A stretch of DNA of 22,695 bases from Cryomorphaceae bacterium (GTDB lineage Bacteria; Bacteroidota; Bacteroidia; Flavobacteriales; Schleiferiaceae): NCBI GenBank assembly GCA_013205365.1, contig JABMNC010000129.1, positions 1 through 22,695 of the forward strand, given 5' to 3'. Positions 7,053-14,714 of this stretch are shown piece after piece. Position 1 is the first letter of the stretch, and every line of letters begins with the position of its first letter. Made by a program: the position numbers and the translations under genes. Under the pieces are notes generated by a model. It was not told the origin of the DNA and searched no databases. It saw only the letters and a list, made by a program, of their open reading frames with translations.

Positions 7053-8059
7053 AGCAATCAACTTTTGCCCTAGTGGGCTGCGGGCGCATAGGCCAGCGCC
7101 ATATTGAAATGATCCGCAATCTAGAGGGAGCTGAGCTTGTTGCCACCTGCGACCTGAAGACGGCGTCTGAACTCGGTTTAGCTAAGGATTCTCCTCACTA
7201 CCAATCCCTCGACGAACTTCTTGCTGCTCACCATGTTGACGTGCTGGCCATCGCCAGCCCAAATGGCCTTCACGCAGAGCAGGCCATCGCTGGCCTTAAT
7301 GCAGGAGCCCACGTAATCATCGAGAAGCCCATGGCTCTGACGAAGTCTGATGCAGAGCGCGTTCTTCACCTTGCCCTACAAAAAGGTCTTTACGTGTTTG
7401 GAGTGATGCAGAATCGTTATTCTCCGCCCTCGGAATGGCTAAAGTCCGTTGTGCAAAACGGCAGTTTGGGTGAAATTTTTCAGGTTCACATTGATTGCTT
7501 CTGGAACAGGGACGACCGGTACTACCGAAGTGGGGGATGGCATGGCAGCAAGGATTTGGACGGCGGAACCCTTTTTACCCAATTCAGCCATTTTATTGAT
7601 ATTCTGTATTGGGTTTTTGGCGAGGTTAAGCCCCTGTCTGCTTTGTTGCGCAACTACAACCACAGCAAAAGCATCGCATTTGAAGACAGTGGACTGGTTC
7701 ACTTTGCCCTTCCGCAGCACGGAGCTGCATTGGGCTCACTCAACTACAGCACAAGCGTTTGGGATGCCAATTTGGAGAGCTCCATGACCGTAATAGGGTC
7801 GAAGGGTAGCATCAAGGTTGCGGGCCAATACATGAACGAGGTAGTGCACTGCCACATTGAAGGCTATCAAATGCCGGAACTTGCGGCAAGCAATCCGCCT
7901 AATGACTACGGACCCTACAAGGGTTCGGCGGCAAACCACATGTTTGTGTATCAAAACGTGCGCGACGTGCTCGAAGGCACCAGCCCAATCACGACCAATG
8001 CCCTCGAAGGATTAAAGGTGGTCGAGATTATTGAGTCCATTTATGCTCTTGCTCGCTAG
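7049..8059 (+). CDS. Gfo/Idh/MocA family NAD(P)-dependent sugar oxidoreductase
   Basis: The protein has 336 residues. An N-terminal Rossmann fold shows VGCGRIGQRH near 9-18, with an acidic residue at the end of beta-2 (CD), and the EKPMALT motif near 92-98 carries the family's catalytic Lys. The C-terminal alpha/beta domain contains GGWHGSKDLDGGTLFTQF and SHFIDILYW, which supply the substrate-binding His and Asp. It has the full family length. Members oxidise or epimerise sugars and inositols. The NRYSPP and WNRDDRYY stretches resemble members found near surface-polysaccharide genes (UDP-amino-sugar dehydrogenases), but no such genes are in this window, so the substrate is left open. Its ATG overlaps the pdxH stop. 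The coding region ends inside a small inverted repeat. Confidence 0.9.
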   Translation: MKQSTFALVGCGRIGQRHIEMIRNLEGAELVATCDLKTASELGLAKDSPHYQSLDELLAAHHVDVLAIASPNGLHAEQAIAGLNAGAHVIIEKPMALTKSDAERVLHLALQKGLYVFGVMQNRYSPPSEWLKSVVQNGSLGEIFQVHIDCFWNRDDRYYRSGGWHGSKDLDGGTLFTQFSHFIDILYWVFGEVKPLSALLRNYNHSKSIAFEDSGLVHFALPQHGAALGSLNYSTSVWDANLESSMTVIGSKGSIKVAGQYMNEVVHCHIEGYQMPELAASNPPNDYGPYKGSAANHMFVYQNVRDVLEGTSPITTNALEGLKVVEIIESIYALAR

Positions 8060-8070
8060 GCTAAGCCTAG
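8056..8070 (+). repeat. Perfect inverted repeat across the stop codon of the oxidoreductase gene
   Basis: CTAGGC (8056-8061) and GCCTAG (8065-8070) are separated by TAA. The TAG stop codon (8057-8059) is within the left arm. There is no T-tract, so it is not a terminator by itself. It lies 13 bp before the HU terminator hairpin. Confidence 0.6.
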
Positions 8071-8076
8071 GGGCAT

Positions 8077-8099
8077 AAAAAAAGCCGCCCGAGGGCGGC
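8077..8099 (-). terminator. Intrinsic terminator of the HU gene
   Basis: GCCGCCC (8084-8090) pairs with GGGCGGC (8093-8099). On the minus strand the stem is followed by seven T (8083-8077), which makes it a strong terminator 25 bp after the HU stop codon. In the plus direction the stem is followed by CTTTGCGTTT, so it may also weakly stop transcripts from pdxH. Confidence 0.88.
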
Positions 8100-8123
8100 C
8101 TTTGCGTTTAGGTGATTGTGCTA

Positions 8124-8393
8124 CTACAGTTTGCCAGCTAGCTCAGCGCCTGCCTTGAACTTTGCAACCTTCTTCGCAGCAATTTTGATAGTCGCTCCGG
8201 TTTGTGGGTTACGGCCTTCGCGGGCTCCACGAGCGGATACGCTGAACGTACCAAAGCCTACCAATGACACTTTGCCACCTTTAGCTAATGCACTTCCAAC
8301 ATTGTTTGTTACTGAATCCAAAGCTGTTTTTGCTTGAGCCTTAGAAATTCCTGCGTCTGCAGCGATTGCGTCGATGAGTTCTGCCTTATTCAT
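8124..8393 (-). CDS. HU family DNA-binding protein
   Basis: This is an 89-residue HU-type nucleoid protein that bends DNA as a dimer. Visible are the helical N-terminal dimerisation part (MNKAELIDAIAADAGIS), the turn GKVSLVGFGTFSVSARGAREGRNP and the DNA-intercalating Pro in GRNPQTG, followed by a basic C-terminal helix rich in Lys. Length is exactly that of bacterial HU (90). It has its own consensus -7 box at 8432-8439, a leader of about 33 bases with a perfect palindrome, and a strong terminator at 8077-8099, so it is expressed separately from fmt upstream. Whether it corresponds to hupA or hupB cannot be assigned outside the Enterobacteria. Confidence 0.97.
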   Translation of the reverse strand: MNKAELIDAIAADAGISKAQAKTALDSVTNNVGSALAKGGKVSLVGFGTFSVSARGAREGRNPQTGATIKIAAKKVAKFKAGAELAGKL

Positions 8394-8412
8394 GCTTGTT
8401 GATTTTTAATTA

Positions 8413-8424
8413 TTAAACGTTTAA
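8413..8424. promoter_or_regulatory. 12-bp perfect palindrome in the HU leader
   Basis: TTAAACGTTTAA lies between the -7 box (8432-8439) and the HU start codon (8393), close to the predicted transcription start (about 8427). It could be an operator half-site pair or a leader element. No further symmetry extends it. Confidence 0.4.
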
Positions 8425-8431
8425 GTCTTTT

Positions 8432-8439
8432 CAAATATA
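8432..8439 (-). promoter_or_regulatory. -7 promoter box of the HU gene
   Basis: The minus strand reads TATATTTG, a perfect TAnnTTTG match 38 bp before the HU ATG. No convincing -33 TTTG was found at 19-20 bp upstream. Confidence 0.6.
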
Positions 8440-8465
8440 GTCGGAAACTCAATACATACGGGGAT

Positions 8466-9428
8466 TCACTCAAATTTTTGACCATTTAGTGCAAAAGATC
8501 CCCTGAGAAGCGATCCGCGAAGGAATTCGGAGGTCTGCATTCGGCGCTTACCGGGCCACTGAACTTCAAGAATATCTGCATAACCGTCCATGTCTACAAG
8601 CCTAATACCCTCATTATAAATAATATAATGAATGTTCGCAGGACTGCTCTGCAGGCCTACAGAATGCCAATGGCTTGAGAACAACTTAAAGCGCTCCGCG
8701 GGATTCATTGGGCTCGGTAAACTTGCTCCAGGAACTGAATCACAGGCTCTTATGCGATCATGAAGCATTTTTACCGTCTTCAAGTATTCCAATTTAGGGA
8801 ATTCTGGCCCAAGCTTCGGCGCAGAACGATGCATTGCTTCCCTATTCTGAGTGATTCTTGGATGCACTTTGGAGTCCATTTCTTGCAGAACCGACAGGGC
8901 AAGTTGGCTTCCTTGGGCAGCCATACGGTCATACAGCGAGCTAAAGGTCTCGTTGGGGCCGATCTCGACCTCGGTCTGGGCGAGAATGTCCCCTTCGTCA
9001 ATAGCATGGTTTAGTGAGAATGCCGTGAGCCCCGTGATGCGGTCGCCTAGGGCTATACTCCACTGAATTGGGGCAGCCCCCCTTAGGTCAGGCAGAAGCG
9101 AACCGTGAATATTCAGCGAACCGTAGCGCGGCATGCTCCAAACTACCTCAGGAAGCATTCGGAATGCTACCACGGCAAATAGGTCGGCATTTAAGGATTG
9201 GAGTGTGGCAATAAAACCTTCATCCCTAAGCCGCTCGGGCTGCAAAAGAAGAAGCCCTCGATCTCGGGCCAGGGCAGCAACAGGACTAGCTTGAAGCTGA
9301 CGACCCCGTCCGCCTGGCTTATCGGGAGCGCTTACCACGGCTGCTACCTCAATGCCTTCGGCAGCCAAAAGCCCATTCAAGCAGGTCACTGCAAAGTCCG
9401 GAGTGCCAAAAAACACAATTCGAATCAT
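8466..9428 (-). CDS. fmt: Methionyl-tRNA formyltransferase
   Basis: Fmt formylates initiator Met-tRNA with 10-formyltetrahydrofolate. The 320-residue protein (E. coli 315) has the N-terminal formyltransferase domain beginning MIRIVFFGTPDFA, the tRNA-contacting loop PDKPGGRGRQ near 36-44, and the active-site trio Asn106, His108 and Asp144 at the same numbers as in E. coli, within SLNIHGSLLP and the IDEGDIL stretch. LRGAAPIQWSI follows. In SLLP[R/K] the usual basic residue is Asp113 here. The C-terminal tRNA-binding domain ends with LEVQWPGKRRMQTSEFLRGS. It lies 16 bp downstream of recQ on the same strand and no promoter is seen between them, so it is probably the last gene of the ATPase-recQ-fmt operon. 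Confidence 0.97.
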   Translation of the reverse strand: MIRIVFFGTPDFAVTCLNGLLAAEGIEVAAVVSAPDKPGGRGRQLQASPVAALARDRGLLLLQPERLRDEGFIATLQSLNADLFAVVAFRMLPEVVWSMPRYGSLNIHGSLLPDLRGAAPIQWSIALGDRITGLTAFSLNHAIDEGDILAQTEVEIGPNETFSSLYDRMAAQGSQLALSVLQEMDSKVHPRITQNREAMHRSAPKLGPEFPKLEYLKTVKMLHDRIRACDSVPGASLPSPMNPAERFKLFSSHWHSVGLQSSPANIHYIIYNEGIRLVDMDGYADILEVQWPGKRRMQTSEFLRGSLLRGSFALNGQKFE

Positions 9429-9444
9429 TCCTCAAAGGTCGCCA

Positions 9445-11301
9445 TTAAGCCTGTATCCAGCCGTCGGCATCAATGGACCACCAGCCAAGGGTCGCGCCTC
9501 GACCCAAAAGGGCGATGTAGGTCTGCCTTGGAATCCCCAAATTTTCAAAGGCCTTGGTCACCGAAATCCTTTGACCGGGTGACTCGCGCAACATGATTAC
9601 CAGGTTCTCAGCATCATCCGACGGACTTTTCTTGGACTCGCAAACGTCGCATCGTCCACAGTCTGAAGGCGATTCCCCAAAATACTCCAGCAGCTGACCA
9701 AACCGGCAGTCGAGCGCATTAGGGTCGAGCATTGCCGCCACCGCTCTTGCGCGATGAAGAATGCGGTTGCGATCAACCTCCCAATCCGACTTGAGAATTG
9801 GGCTCGTTGGGGGCGGATAGCGAGGATGCATCCAACGGTATGCGCTTCCTTGACCTGCGGCCTCAAGATGCAAAAGATTCATTCCCGCGGCTTCGCTCAA
9901 AAGTTTGCGCACCTGCGCCAGCGTCCAACCACCAAAGGAGGCAAGAGCACTGAGCTCCACGCGCTCTGGCTGGGTGACGATTCCCGGAAACCGGCGCGCC
10001 AAAGCATAAAGCAGCTCGGAATACTTGGGGTTAGCTTCGGCCATATCCACCAATTCGGTCCCGCCCGATCGAAGCTGAATTTTAGCGGTGGTCTTGGTAT
10101 CTTCAAGAAGGTCGGCCAGGCCTTTGCGCACCATTATTCCAAGAATGCGTTCGTCGGCCGTGGTTTGCGGGTTAATGCGGACTCCAACCCCGTCTCCTAC
10201 CGCGATTTGAGACCGACTGGCCAGAGCGTGGTACTCGGTCACCCATTGCGCATAGGTTGGCATGGTGCGCTCCATCTTGCGCCTAAATTGTGCAATGGAC
10301 TTGGAATTAAGCAGAATTAGAGCCTGTGCGTCATGGCCGTCCCGACCGCCCCGTCCGATTTCTTGGTAGAGGGACTCCGGACTCTCAGGTAACTCCACAT
10401 GAAGCACTTGCCGCACATTGGCCTGATCGATTCCCATTCCGAAAGCCGTGGTCGCAACCATGGTTCTAATGCCTCCAGTAGACCAGGAATCCTGTAAGCG
10501 CGCGCGCAAATCTGGGGCAACCCCAGCGTGGTAGGCTGCCGCCGAAATTCCATTTCGCTTTAGCTCCTCCGCCCAACGGACTGCGCCGTCGCGGCTTCTC
10601 ACGTACACAATTTGCCGGCCGTCATTGGGTCGGATCGAAGAAATGCAGGCCTGCGCCACGTCTGCCACTTCTCGGACGGTCCAAATCAAATTAGGTCGTG
10701 CAAAGGATGCTTGAAAAATATTGGGATCGCGCAAACCCAGAAGTTTGACTAGGTCTTTGAGTACCTCGGGGGTCGCTGATGCCGTGAGCGCAATGCAGGG
10801 TACGCCCTTCAAAAACTCCCGGAGTGCAAAGAGCTCCCGGTACTGTGGTCTAAAGTCATGACCCCACTGGCTTACGCAATGGGCCTCGTCAATAGCGAGC
10901 AGACGCACGTCCCAATGCTCCAGGATTGCCAAGAAATTCCGCGATTGAGCCCGTTCCGGAGAAACGTAGGCAAACTGCGGCGGTCTTCGCTGCAAATCCA
11001 TCCAATTTGCCGCGCTAAGGTCGCCCGCAAGAGAGCGAGCGTCGATTCCACGCTGCTTGAGCTGCGCCACTTGATCGCTCATTAGCGAAATCAGGGGCGA
11101 AATCACTACGGTCGTGCCCCCGAGTACTATGCCGGGAACCTGAAAACACAAGGATTTCCCCCCTCCGGTTGGCAGAAGTGCGACGGTATCGCGTTGGGAA
11201 AGGACCGATTCCGCTATTGGCAGCTGCAGGGGGCGAAAGGCCGGATAGCCCCAAACCTCCTGCAAGACCTGTTCAAGCCGATTAGCTTCTGTTGAGGACA
11301 T
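9445..11301 (-). CDS. recQ: ATP-dependent DNA helicase RecQ (type lacking HRDC)
   Basis: The 618-residue 3'-5' superfamily 2 helicase has motif 0 (FRPLQ), Walker A LLPTGGGKS with Lys49, and the DEAHCVSQWGHDFRPQY DEAH/aromatic-rich loop. Motif III is TASATPEV, and motifs V/VI are ATTAFGMGID and QEIGRGGRDG. About 200 residues with a winged-helix-like character follow the helicase core. Then come the four zinc-type cysteines near 532, 548, 551 and 554 (CRFGQLL...CGRCDVC), and a short tail with no HRDC domain. This order differs from E. coli RecQ (core, zinc, winged helix, HRDC) and matches the shorter RecQ found in Bacteroidota. The start at 11301 (MSSTEANRL) is chosen over a TTG five codons upstream. 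It overlaps the end of the ATPase gene by 20 bp, indicating coupling. Confidence 0.95.
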   Translation of the reverse strand: MSSTEANRLEQVLQEVWGYPAFRPLQLPIAESVLSQRDTVALLPTGGGKSLCFQVPGIVLGGTTVVISPLISLMSDQVAQLKQRGIDARSLAGDLSAANWMDLQRRPPQFAYVSPERAQSRNFLAILEHWDVRLLAIDEAHCVSQWGHDFRPQYRELFALREFLKGVPCIALTASATPEVLKDLVKLLGLRDPNIFQASFARPNLIWTVREVADVAQACISSIRPNDGRQIVYVRSRDGAVRWAEELKRNGISAAAYHAGVAPDLRARLQDSWSTGGIRTMVATTAFGMGIDQANVRQVLHVELPESPESLYQEIGRGGRDGHDAQALILLNSKSIAQFRRKMERTMPTYAQWVTEYHALASRSQIAVGDGVGVRINPQTTADERILGIMVRKGLADLLEDTKTTAKIQLRSGGTELVDMAEANPKYSELLYALARRFPGIVTQPERVELSALASFGGWTLAQVRKLLSEAAGMNLLHLEAAGQGSAYRWMHPRYPPPTSPILKSDWEVDRNRILHRARAVAAMLDPNALDCRFGQLLEYFGESPSDCGRCDVCESKKSPSDDAENLVIMLRESPGQRISVTKAFENLGIPRQTYIALLGRGATLGWWSIDADGWIQA

Positions 11302-11833
11302 GAAGAATAAATTCAACCCGTTCGTCGACGGGTTTGCGCGGCACTTCGATGAGTTCGTATCCGCCGCTCGAGTAGGTTGACACTAAAGAATCGTGCACCC
11401 TTACGGCGGTCTCAAAAGGTTCCCAGCGTTCCTGGTCAGTGCGGTAGATGTCTTCCCAAGGCGGGAAGATGAAGACCTTGTAGTAGTAGGGGTAGGGCTT
11501 TGCATCCATCCAAGAGGGTATTTCTTTGCTGCCCGCCTGCATGTAGCTCAGGGTATCCAGCAGGCTTCGGTCATAAAAAACCGAACCAACCACACCCTCA
11601 GCCTCGGCGTACTGCGCAGAGCGTAGCTTCCAAATGACCTCGGAGAAGGCCAGGAGGTTTCGCCAAGGGTCTATTCCGCCAAGTTTAGTGCCCTCTTGAG
11701 TAATGATGTCTCGCGAAATTTCGCGCTTCACCTCATGTCCAAGAACCTGAAGCCTCTCTGCTACTGAGGTTTTTCCGGTCGAGGGCGCTCCGGTGAGCAC
11801 AATTCTGCGGGTTATACTGTTACTTTGAGTCAT
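11282..11833 (-). CDS. NadR-like P-loop ATPase (AAA_28 type)
   Basis: The 183-residue protein carries a P-loop GAPSTGKT at 15-22, a YDRSLLDTLSYM stretch of the kind seen in nucleoside/nucleotide kinases, and a later Arg-rich segment (RTDQERWEPF). These features match the small NadR-like/AAA_28 ATPases. The true substrate is unknown; kinase activity on a small metabolite is possible, but no specific one can be named. The ATG at 11833 is preferred over an upstream start at 11863, because a consensus -7 box at 11865-11872 would place the transcription start downstream of that codon. The start codon overlaps that of the divergent DUF493 gene. The 3' end overlaps recQ by 20 bp, so it leads the ATPase-recQ-fmt operon. 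Confidence 0.85.
   Translation of the reverse strand: MTQSNSITRRIVLTGAPSTGKTSVAERLQVLGHEVKREISRDIITQEGTKLGGIDPWRNLLAFSEVIWKLRSAQYAEAEGVVGSVFYDRSLLDTLSYMQAGSKEIPSWMDAKPYPYYYKVFIFPPWEDIYRTDQERWEPFETAVRVHDSLVSTYSSGGYELIEVPRKPVDERVEFILHVLNRS
11821..11827 (+). promoter_or_regulatory. Putative -7 box of the DUF493 gene
   Basis: TACTTTG ends 4 bp before the ATG at 11832. The context GTTACTTTG-AGTC-ATG is almost identical to that before clpC on the other strand, where one extra G separates the box from AGTC. The box lies within the first codons of the divergent ATPase gene's antisense strand. It predicts a leaderless mRNA. Confidence 0.45.
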
Positions 11834-12098
11834 GGAGGAAACTGATTTTCGAGAACTTCTCAAGCAAAACTACACATGGCCAGCGCTCTATATGTTTAAA
11901 TTCATTTGCCCCGCTAACAATGAGGCCGTTGCGCAGCTTCAGGACTTGTTTGACCCCGAAGCGGCCGAGATTTCCCTGCGTCCATCATCCAAAGGCAGCT
12001 ATGTCTCGTTCACTGCAAGGGAGCTCATGATGGACCCTGATGCCGTATTGGAGCGCTACCAAAAAGCAAGGGACATAGAAGGCCTTATTAGCCTGTAG
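11832..12098 (+). CDS. DUF493 family protein (YbeD-like)
   Basis: This is an 88-residue single-domain protein. The family pattern is clear: WPALYMFKFICPANNEAVAQL, then AEISLRPSSKGSYVSFTARELM, and the ending ARDIEGLISL. The fold resembles an ACT-like ferredoxin-type domain; E. coli YbeD, a member of the family, has no settled function. The gene is a single transcription unit, divergent from the NadR-like ATPase with overlapping start codons, and ends 13 bp before the convergent clpC stop codon. No terminator hairpin is seen in those 13 bp. Confidence 0.92.
   Translation: MEETDFRELLKQNYTWPALYMFKFICPANNEAVAQLQDLFDPEAAEISLRPSSKGSYVSFTARELMMDPDAVLERYQKARDIEGLISL
11865..11872 (-). promoter_or_regulatory. 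-7 promoter box of the NadR-like ATPase operon
   Basis: The minus strand reads TAGTTTTG, a perfect TAnnTTTG match, located inside the DUF493 coding region 31 bp before the ATPase ATG. It supports the start at 11833 and means the two divergent transcripts overlap at their 5' ends. Confidence 0.5.
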
Positions 12099-12111
12099 TT
12101 CCCGACTGCAT

Positions 12112-14709
12112 TCAGCTCGCTACTTCGGTATCGGAGCCCTTAACCTCACTGGAAGCTTCACGAATTGGAGCATCGGAACCCTCTACTGTATTCGTTTGAA
12201 TGGCAAGACTTAGCTTTTCTGCCGCCTCGACCGCACTAAAGACCACGGTATCTCCAGGATGAAAGTTTCCCGTTACGATCTCTTCGGCAAGCGGATCCTC
12301 AATATATCGCTGAATGGCCCGCTGCAAGGGTCGTACGCCAAACTTGGAATCAAAACCCTTGTCTGCGAGAAAGTGCACGGCGCTGTCTTCAAGCTGCACA
12401 TGGTACTCCAGCAGCTCCATTCGCTTGAGCAGGCTGCGCAATTCGATGTGGACAATTTTAGAAATATCATCCTTGAGAAGCGATTGAAACACAATAACGT
12501 CATCTATTCGGTTTAGGAATTCCGGTGCAAAAGCCTTCTTAAGAGCAGACTCAATAACGCCTTTGGCAAGTTCTTCAGAATGTTCCTCGCGAGTCTGTGT
12601 GCCAAATCCAACCCCAGTACCGAAGTCCTTGAGCTGGCGAGAGCCGATGTTCGAGGTCATAATAATAAGCGTGTTCTTAAAGCTCACCTTTCGGCCAAGA
12701 CTGTCGGTCATATGCCCCTCGTCGAGCGCTTGCAGCAGTAGGTTAAAAACCTCAGGATGCGCCTTCTCTACCTCGTCAAGAAGCACCACAGAATAGGGCT
12801 TGCGTCGAACCTTCTCGGTCAATTGGCCGCCTTCTTCGTAGCCCACGTATCCCGGAGGCGCTCCAACCAGACGAGAAATCGCAAACTTCTCCATGTATTC
12901 CGACATGTCGATGCGTATCAAGGCGTCGACAGAATCAAACAGCTGTATGGCTATTTCTTTGGCCAACTGGGTTTTACCTACACCAGTCGGTCCGAGAAAA
13001 ATAAAGGAACCCACCGGCTTTTCGGGATCCTTCAAGCCAGCGCGATTGCGCTGAATTGCCCGAACAACCTTGCGAACGGCTTCGTCTTGGCCAATGATCT
13101 TATTCTTAATGTCTTGCTCCATGGCTGCGAGCTTAATAAGCTCGTTATTAGAGACTTTGCGAACAGGTATACCCGTCATCATCGCCACGACTTCAGCAAT
13201 GTCATCTTCGGTCACTGGCGACCGATTCTTGCGCACTTCGTCATCCCATTCAGCCTGAACCGCAGCCAATTTGACCTCAATCTGCTTCTCGTCGTCCCGA
13301 AGCTTGGCCGCCTCTTCGTAGCGCTGCTTTTTAACAACTTCCATTTTTAGCTTGCGGACCTCTTCGAGTTGGTCTTCGAGCTCTCGGACCCCTTGCGGAA
13401 CCGTGATCGAACCAAGGTGCACGCGGCTTCCGGATTCATCCAAGGCATCAATTGCCTTGTCGGGCAAGAACCGATCGGGAACGTACCGGACCGTCAAGGC
13501 TACGCAGGCCGCCAAGGCTTCGTCGGTGTAGGTAACATTGTGGTGCTCCTCGTACTTAGGCTTGAGGTTTTGCAGTATTTCTAGGGTAACTTCTGGGCTA
13601 GGGGGGTCCACCAAAACTTTTTGAAACCTGCGCTCAAGCGCTCCGTCCTTCTCGATGTACTGGCGGTACTCGTCAAAGGTGGTCGCCCCAATGCACTGAA
13701 TTTCACCACGGGCCAAGGCCGGTTTAAACATATTACTGGCGTCCAGGGATCCGGTCGCTCCGCCAGCGCCGACAATGGTGTGGATTTCATCGATGAACAA
13801 GATAATGTCGTCGTTTTTCTCGAGTTCATTCATCAAGGCCTTCATGCGCTCCTCGAACTGTCCGCGGTACTTAGTGCCCGCGACAAGACTTGCAAGGTCA
13901 AGGGTAACTACTCGCTTGCCAAATAGGACCCGGCTTACCTCTTTCTGAACAATTTTAAGAGCCAAACCTTCGGCAATTGCGGATTTACCTACGCCCGGCT
14001 CTCCAATGAGTAGGGGATTGTTCTTTTTGCGGCGGCTCAGAATTTGGCTTACCCGCTCAATTTCTTTCTCTCGACCGACTACTGGATCAAGCTTGTCTTC
14101 TTCGGCGAGCTTGGTAAGGTCTCGGCCAAAATTGTCCAAAACGGGAGTTTTGCTCTTGCTCTCGCCTGGTTTTGAGGCCTTTGAGCCGCCGGCACGAAAG
14201 GGTTCATCGTCCTCGTCGTCGCCACTAAGTGCGGCCGAGGGGTTGGTAGAGCCACGGTCGGGCTTACGGTCTTCCATAAACCGATTCTGGTACTCGCTTT
14301 TAAGTGTTTCGTAGTCTAGGCCGAATCCGCGAAGAACTGCTGCTACTGGGTCGTTGTCGTTGCGGAGGATGCAAAGCAGCAAATGCGCCGTGCGAATTAC
14401 CGGGCTACCGTAAAGTTTGGCCTCCAAAAAGGTGGTCTTTAATGCCTTCTCGGCCTGACGGGTCAGTGGAATATTCTTGCGACTAAGCGACGGATTTTCG
14501 ATTGCTTGATGCAAAGCCTCGATCTTGGCCCGCACCTCCTGAAGGTTAATATTAAGTATTTGAAGCAGTTCAATTGCGGAACCTGCCCCTTCGCGGATTA
14601 AGCCGAGCACCAAATGTTCCGTACCAATGCTGTCGTGCCCAAGGCGCAAGGCCTCTTCTTTGCTGTAGCCTATAACGTCCTTAACTCGGGGTGAAAAATT
14701 CTCGTCCAT
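12112..14709 (-). CDS. clpC: ATP-dependent Clp protease ATP-binding subunit ClpC
   Basis: ClpC is a class I AAA+ unfoldase that feeds proteins to ClpP. The 865-residue protein has the N-terminal Clp repeat domain (FSPRVKDVIGYSKEEALRLG, residues 1-145), an acidic linker near 160-190, and AAA domain 1 with Walker A GEPGVGKS near 236-243 and Walker B ILFIDEIH near 303-310. The middle domain near 440-490 contains the UVR-type stretch KQRYEEAAKLRD that separates ClpC from ClpA. AAA domain 2 has GPTGVGKT at 573-580. The C-terminal tail is acidic. An upstream in-frame start would add 16 unrelated residues; the ATG at 14709 gives the family N-terminus MDENFS. A -7 box sits 5 bp before it. It diverges from gyrA. 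Confidence 0.97.
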   Translation of the reverse strand: MDENFSPRVKDVIGYSKEEALRLGHDSIGTEHLVLGLIREGAGSAIELLQILNINLQEVRAKIEALHQAIENPSLSRKNIPLTRQAEKALKTTFLEAKLYGSPVIRTAHLLLCILRNDNDPVAAVLRGFGLDYETLKSEYQNRFMEDRKPDRGSTNPSAALSGDDEDDEPFRAGGSKASKPGESKSKTPVLDNFGRDLTKLAEEDKLDPVVGREKEIERVSQILSRRKKNNPLLIGEPGVGKSAIAEGLALKIVQKEVSRVLFGKRVVTLDLASLVAGTKYRGQFEERMKALMNELEKNDDIILFIDEIHTIVGAGGATGSLDASNMFKPALARGEIQCIGATTFDEYRQYIEKDGALERRFQKVLVDPPSPEVTLEILQNLKPKYEEHHNVTYTDEALAACVALTVRYVPDRFLPDKAIDALDESGSRVHLGSITVPQGVRELEDQLEEVRKLKMEVVKKQRYEEAAKLRDDEKQIEVKLAAVQAEWDDEVRKNRSPVTEDDIAEVVAMMTGIPVRKVSNNELIKLAAMEQDIKNKIIGQDEAVRKVVRAIQRNRAGLKDPEKPVGSFIFLGPTGVGKTQLAKEIAIQLFDSVDALIRIDMSEYMEKFAISRLVGAPPGYVGYEEGGQLTEKVRRKPYSVVLLDEVEKAHPEVFNLLLQALDEGHMTDSLGRKVSFKNTLIIMTSNIGSRQLKDFGTGVGFGTQTREEHSEELAKGVIESALKKAFAPEFLNRIDDVIVFQSLLKDDISKIVHIELRSLLKRMELLEYHVQLEDSAVHFLADKGFDSKFGVRPLQRAIQRYIEDPLAEEIVTGNFHPGDTVVFSAVEAAEKLSLAIQTNTVEGSDAPIREASSEVKGSDTEVAS

Positions 14710-14714
14710 GACTC

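Noticed and set aside
11834..11863. Upstream start of the NadR-like ATPase (ten extra codons)
   Set aside because: The -7 box at 11865-11872 would put the transcription start after this codon, and the extra residues are not conserved in character.
12757..13350. Antisense ORF of 197 codons within clpC
   Set aside because: It lies opposite conserved AAA sequence, has no start signal and no family resemblance.
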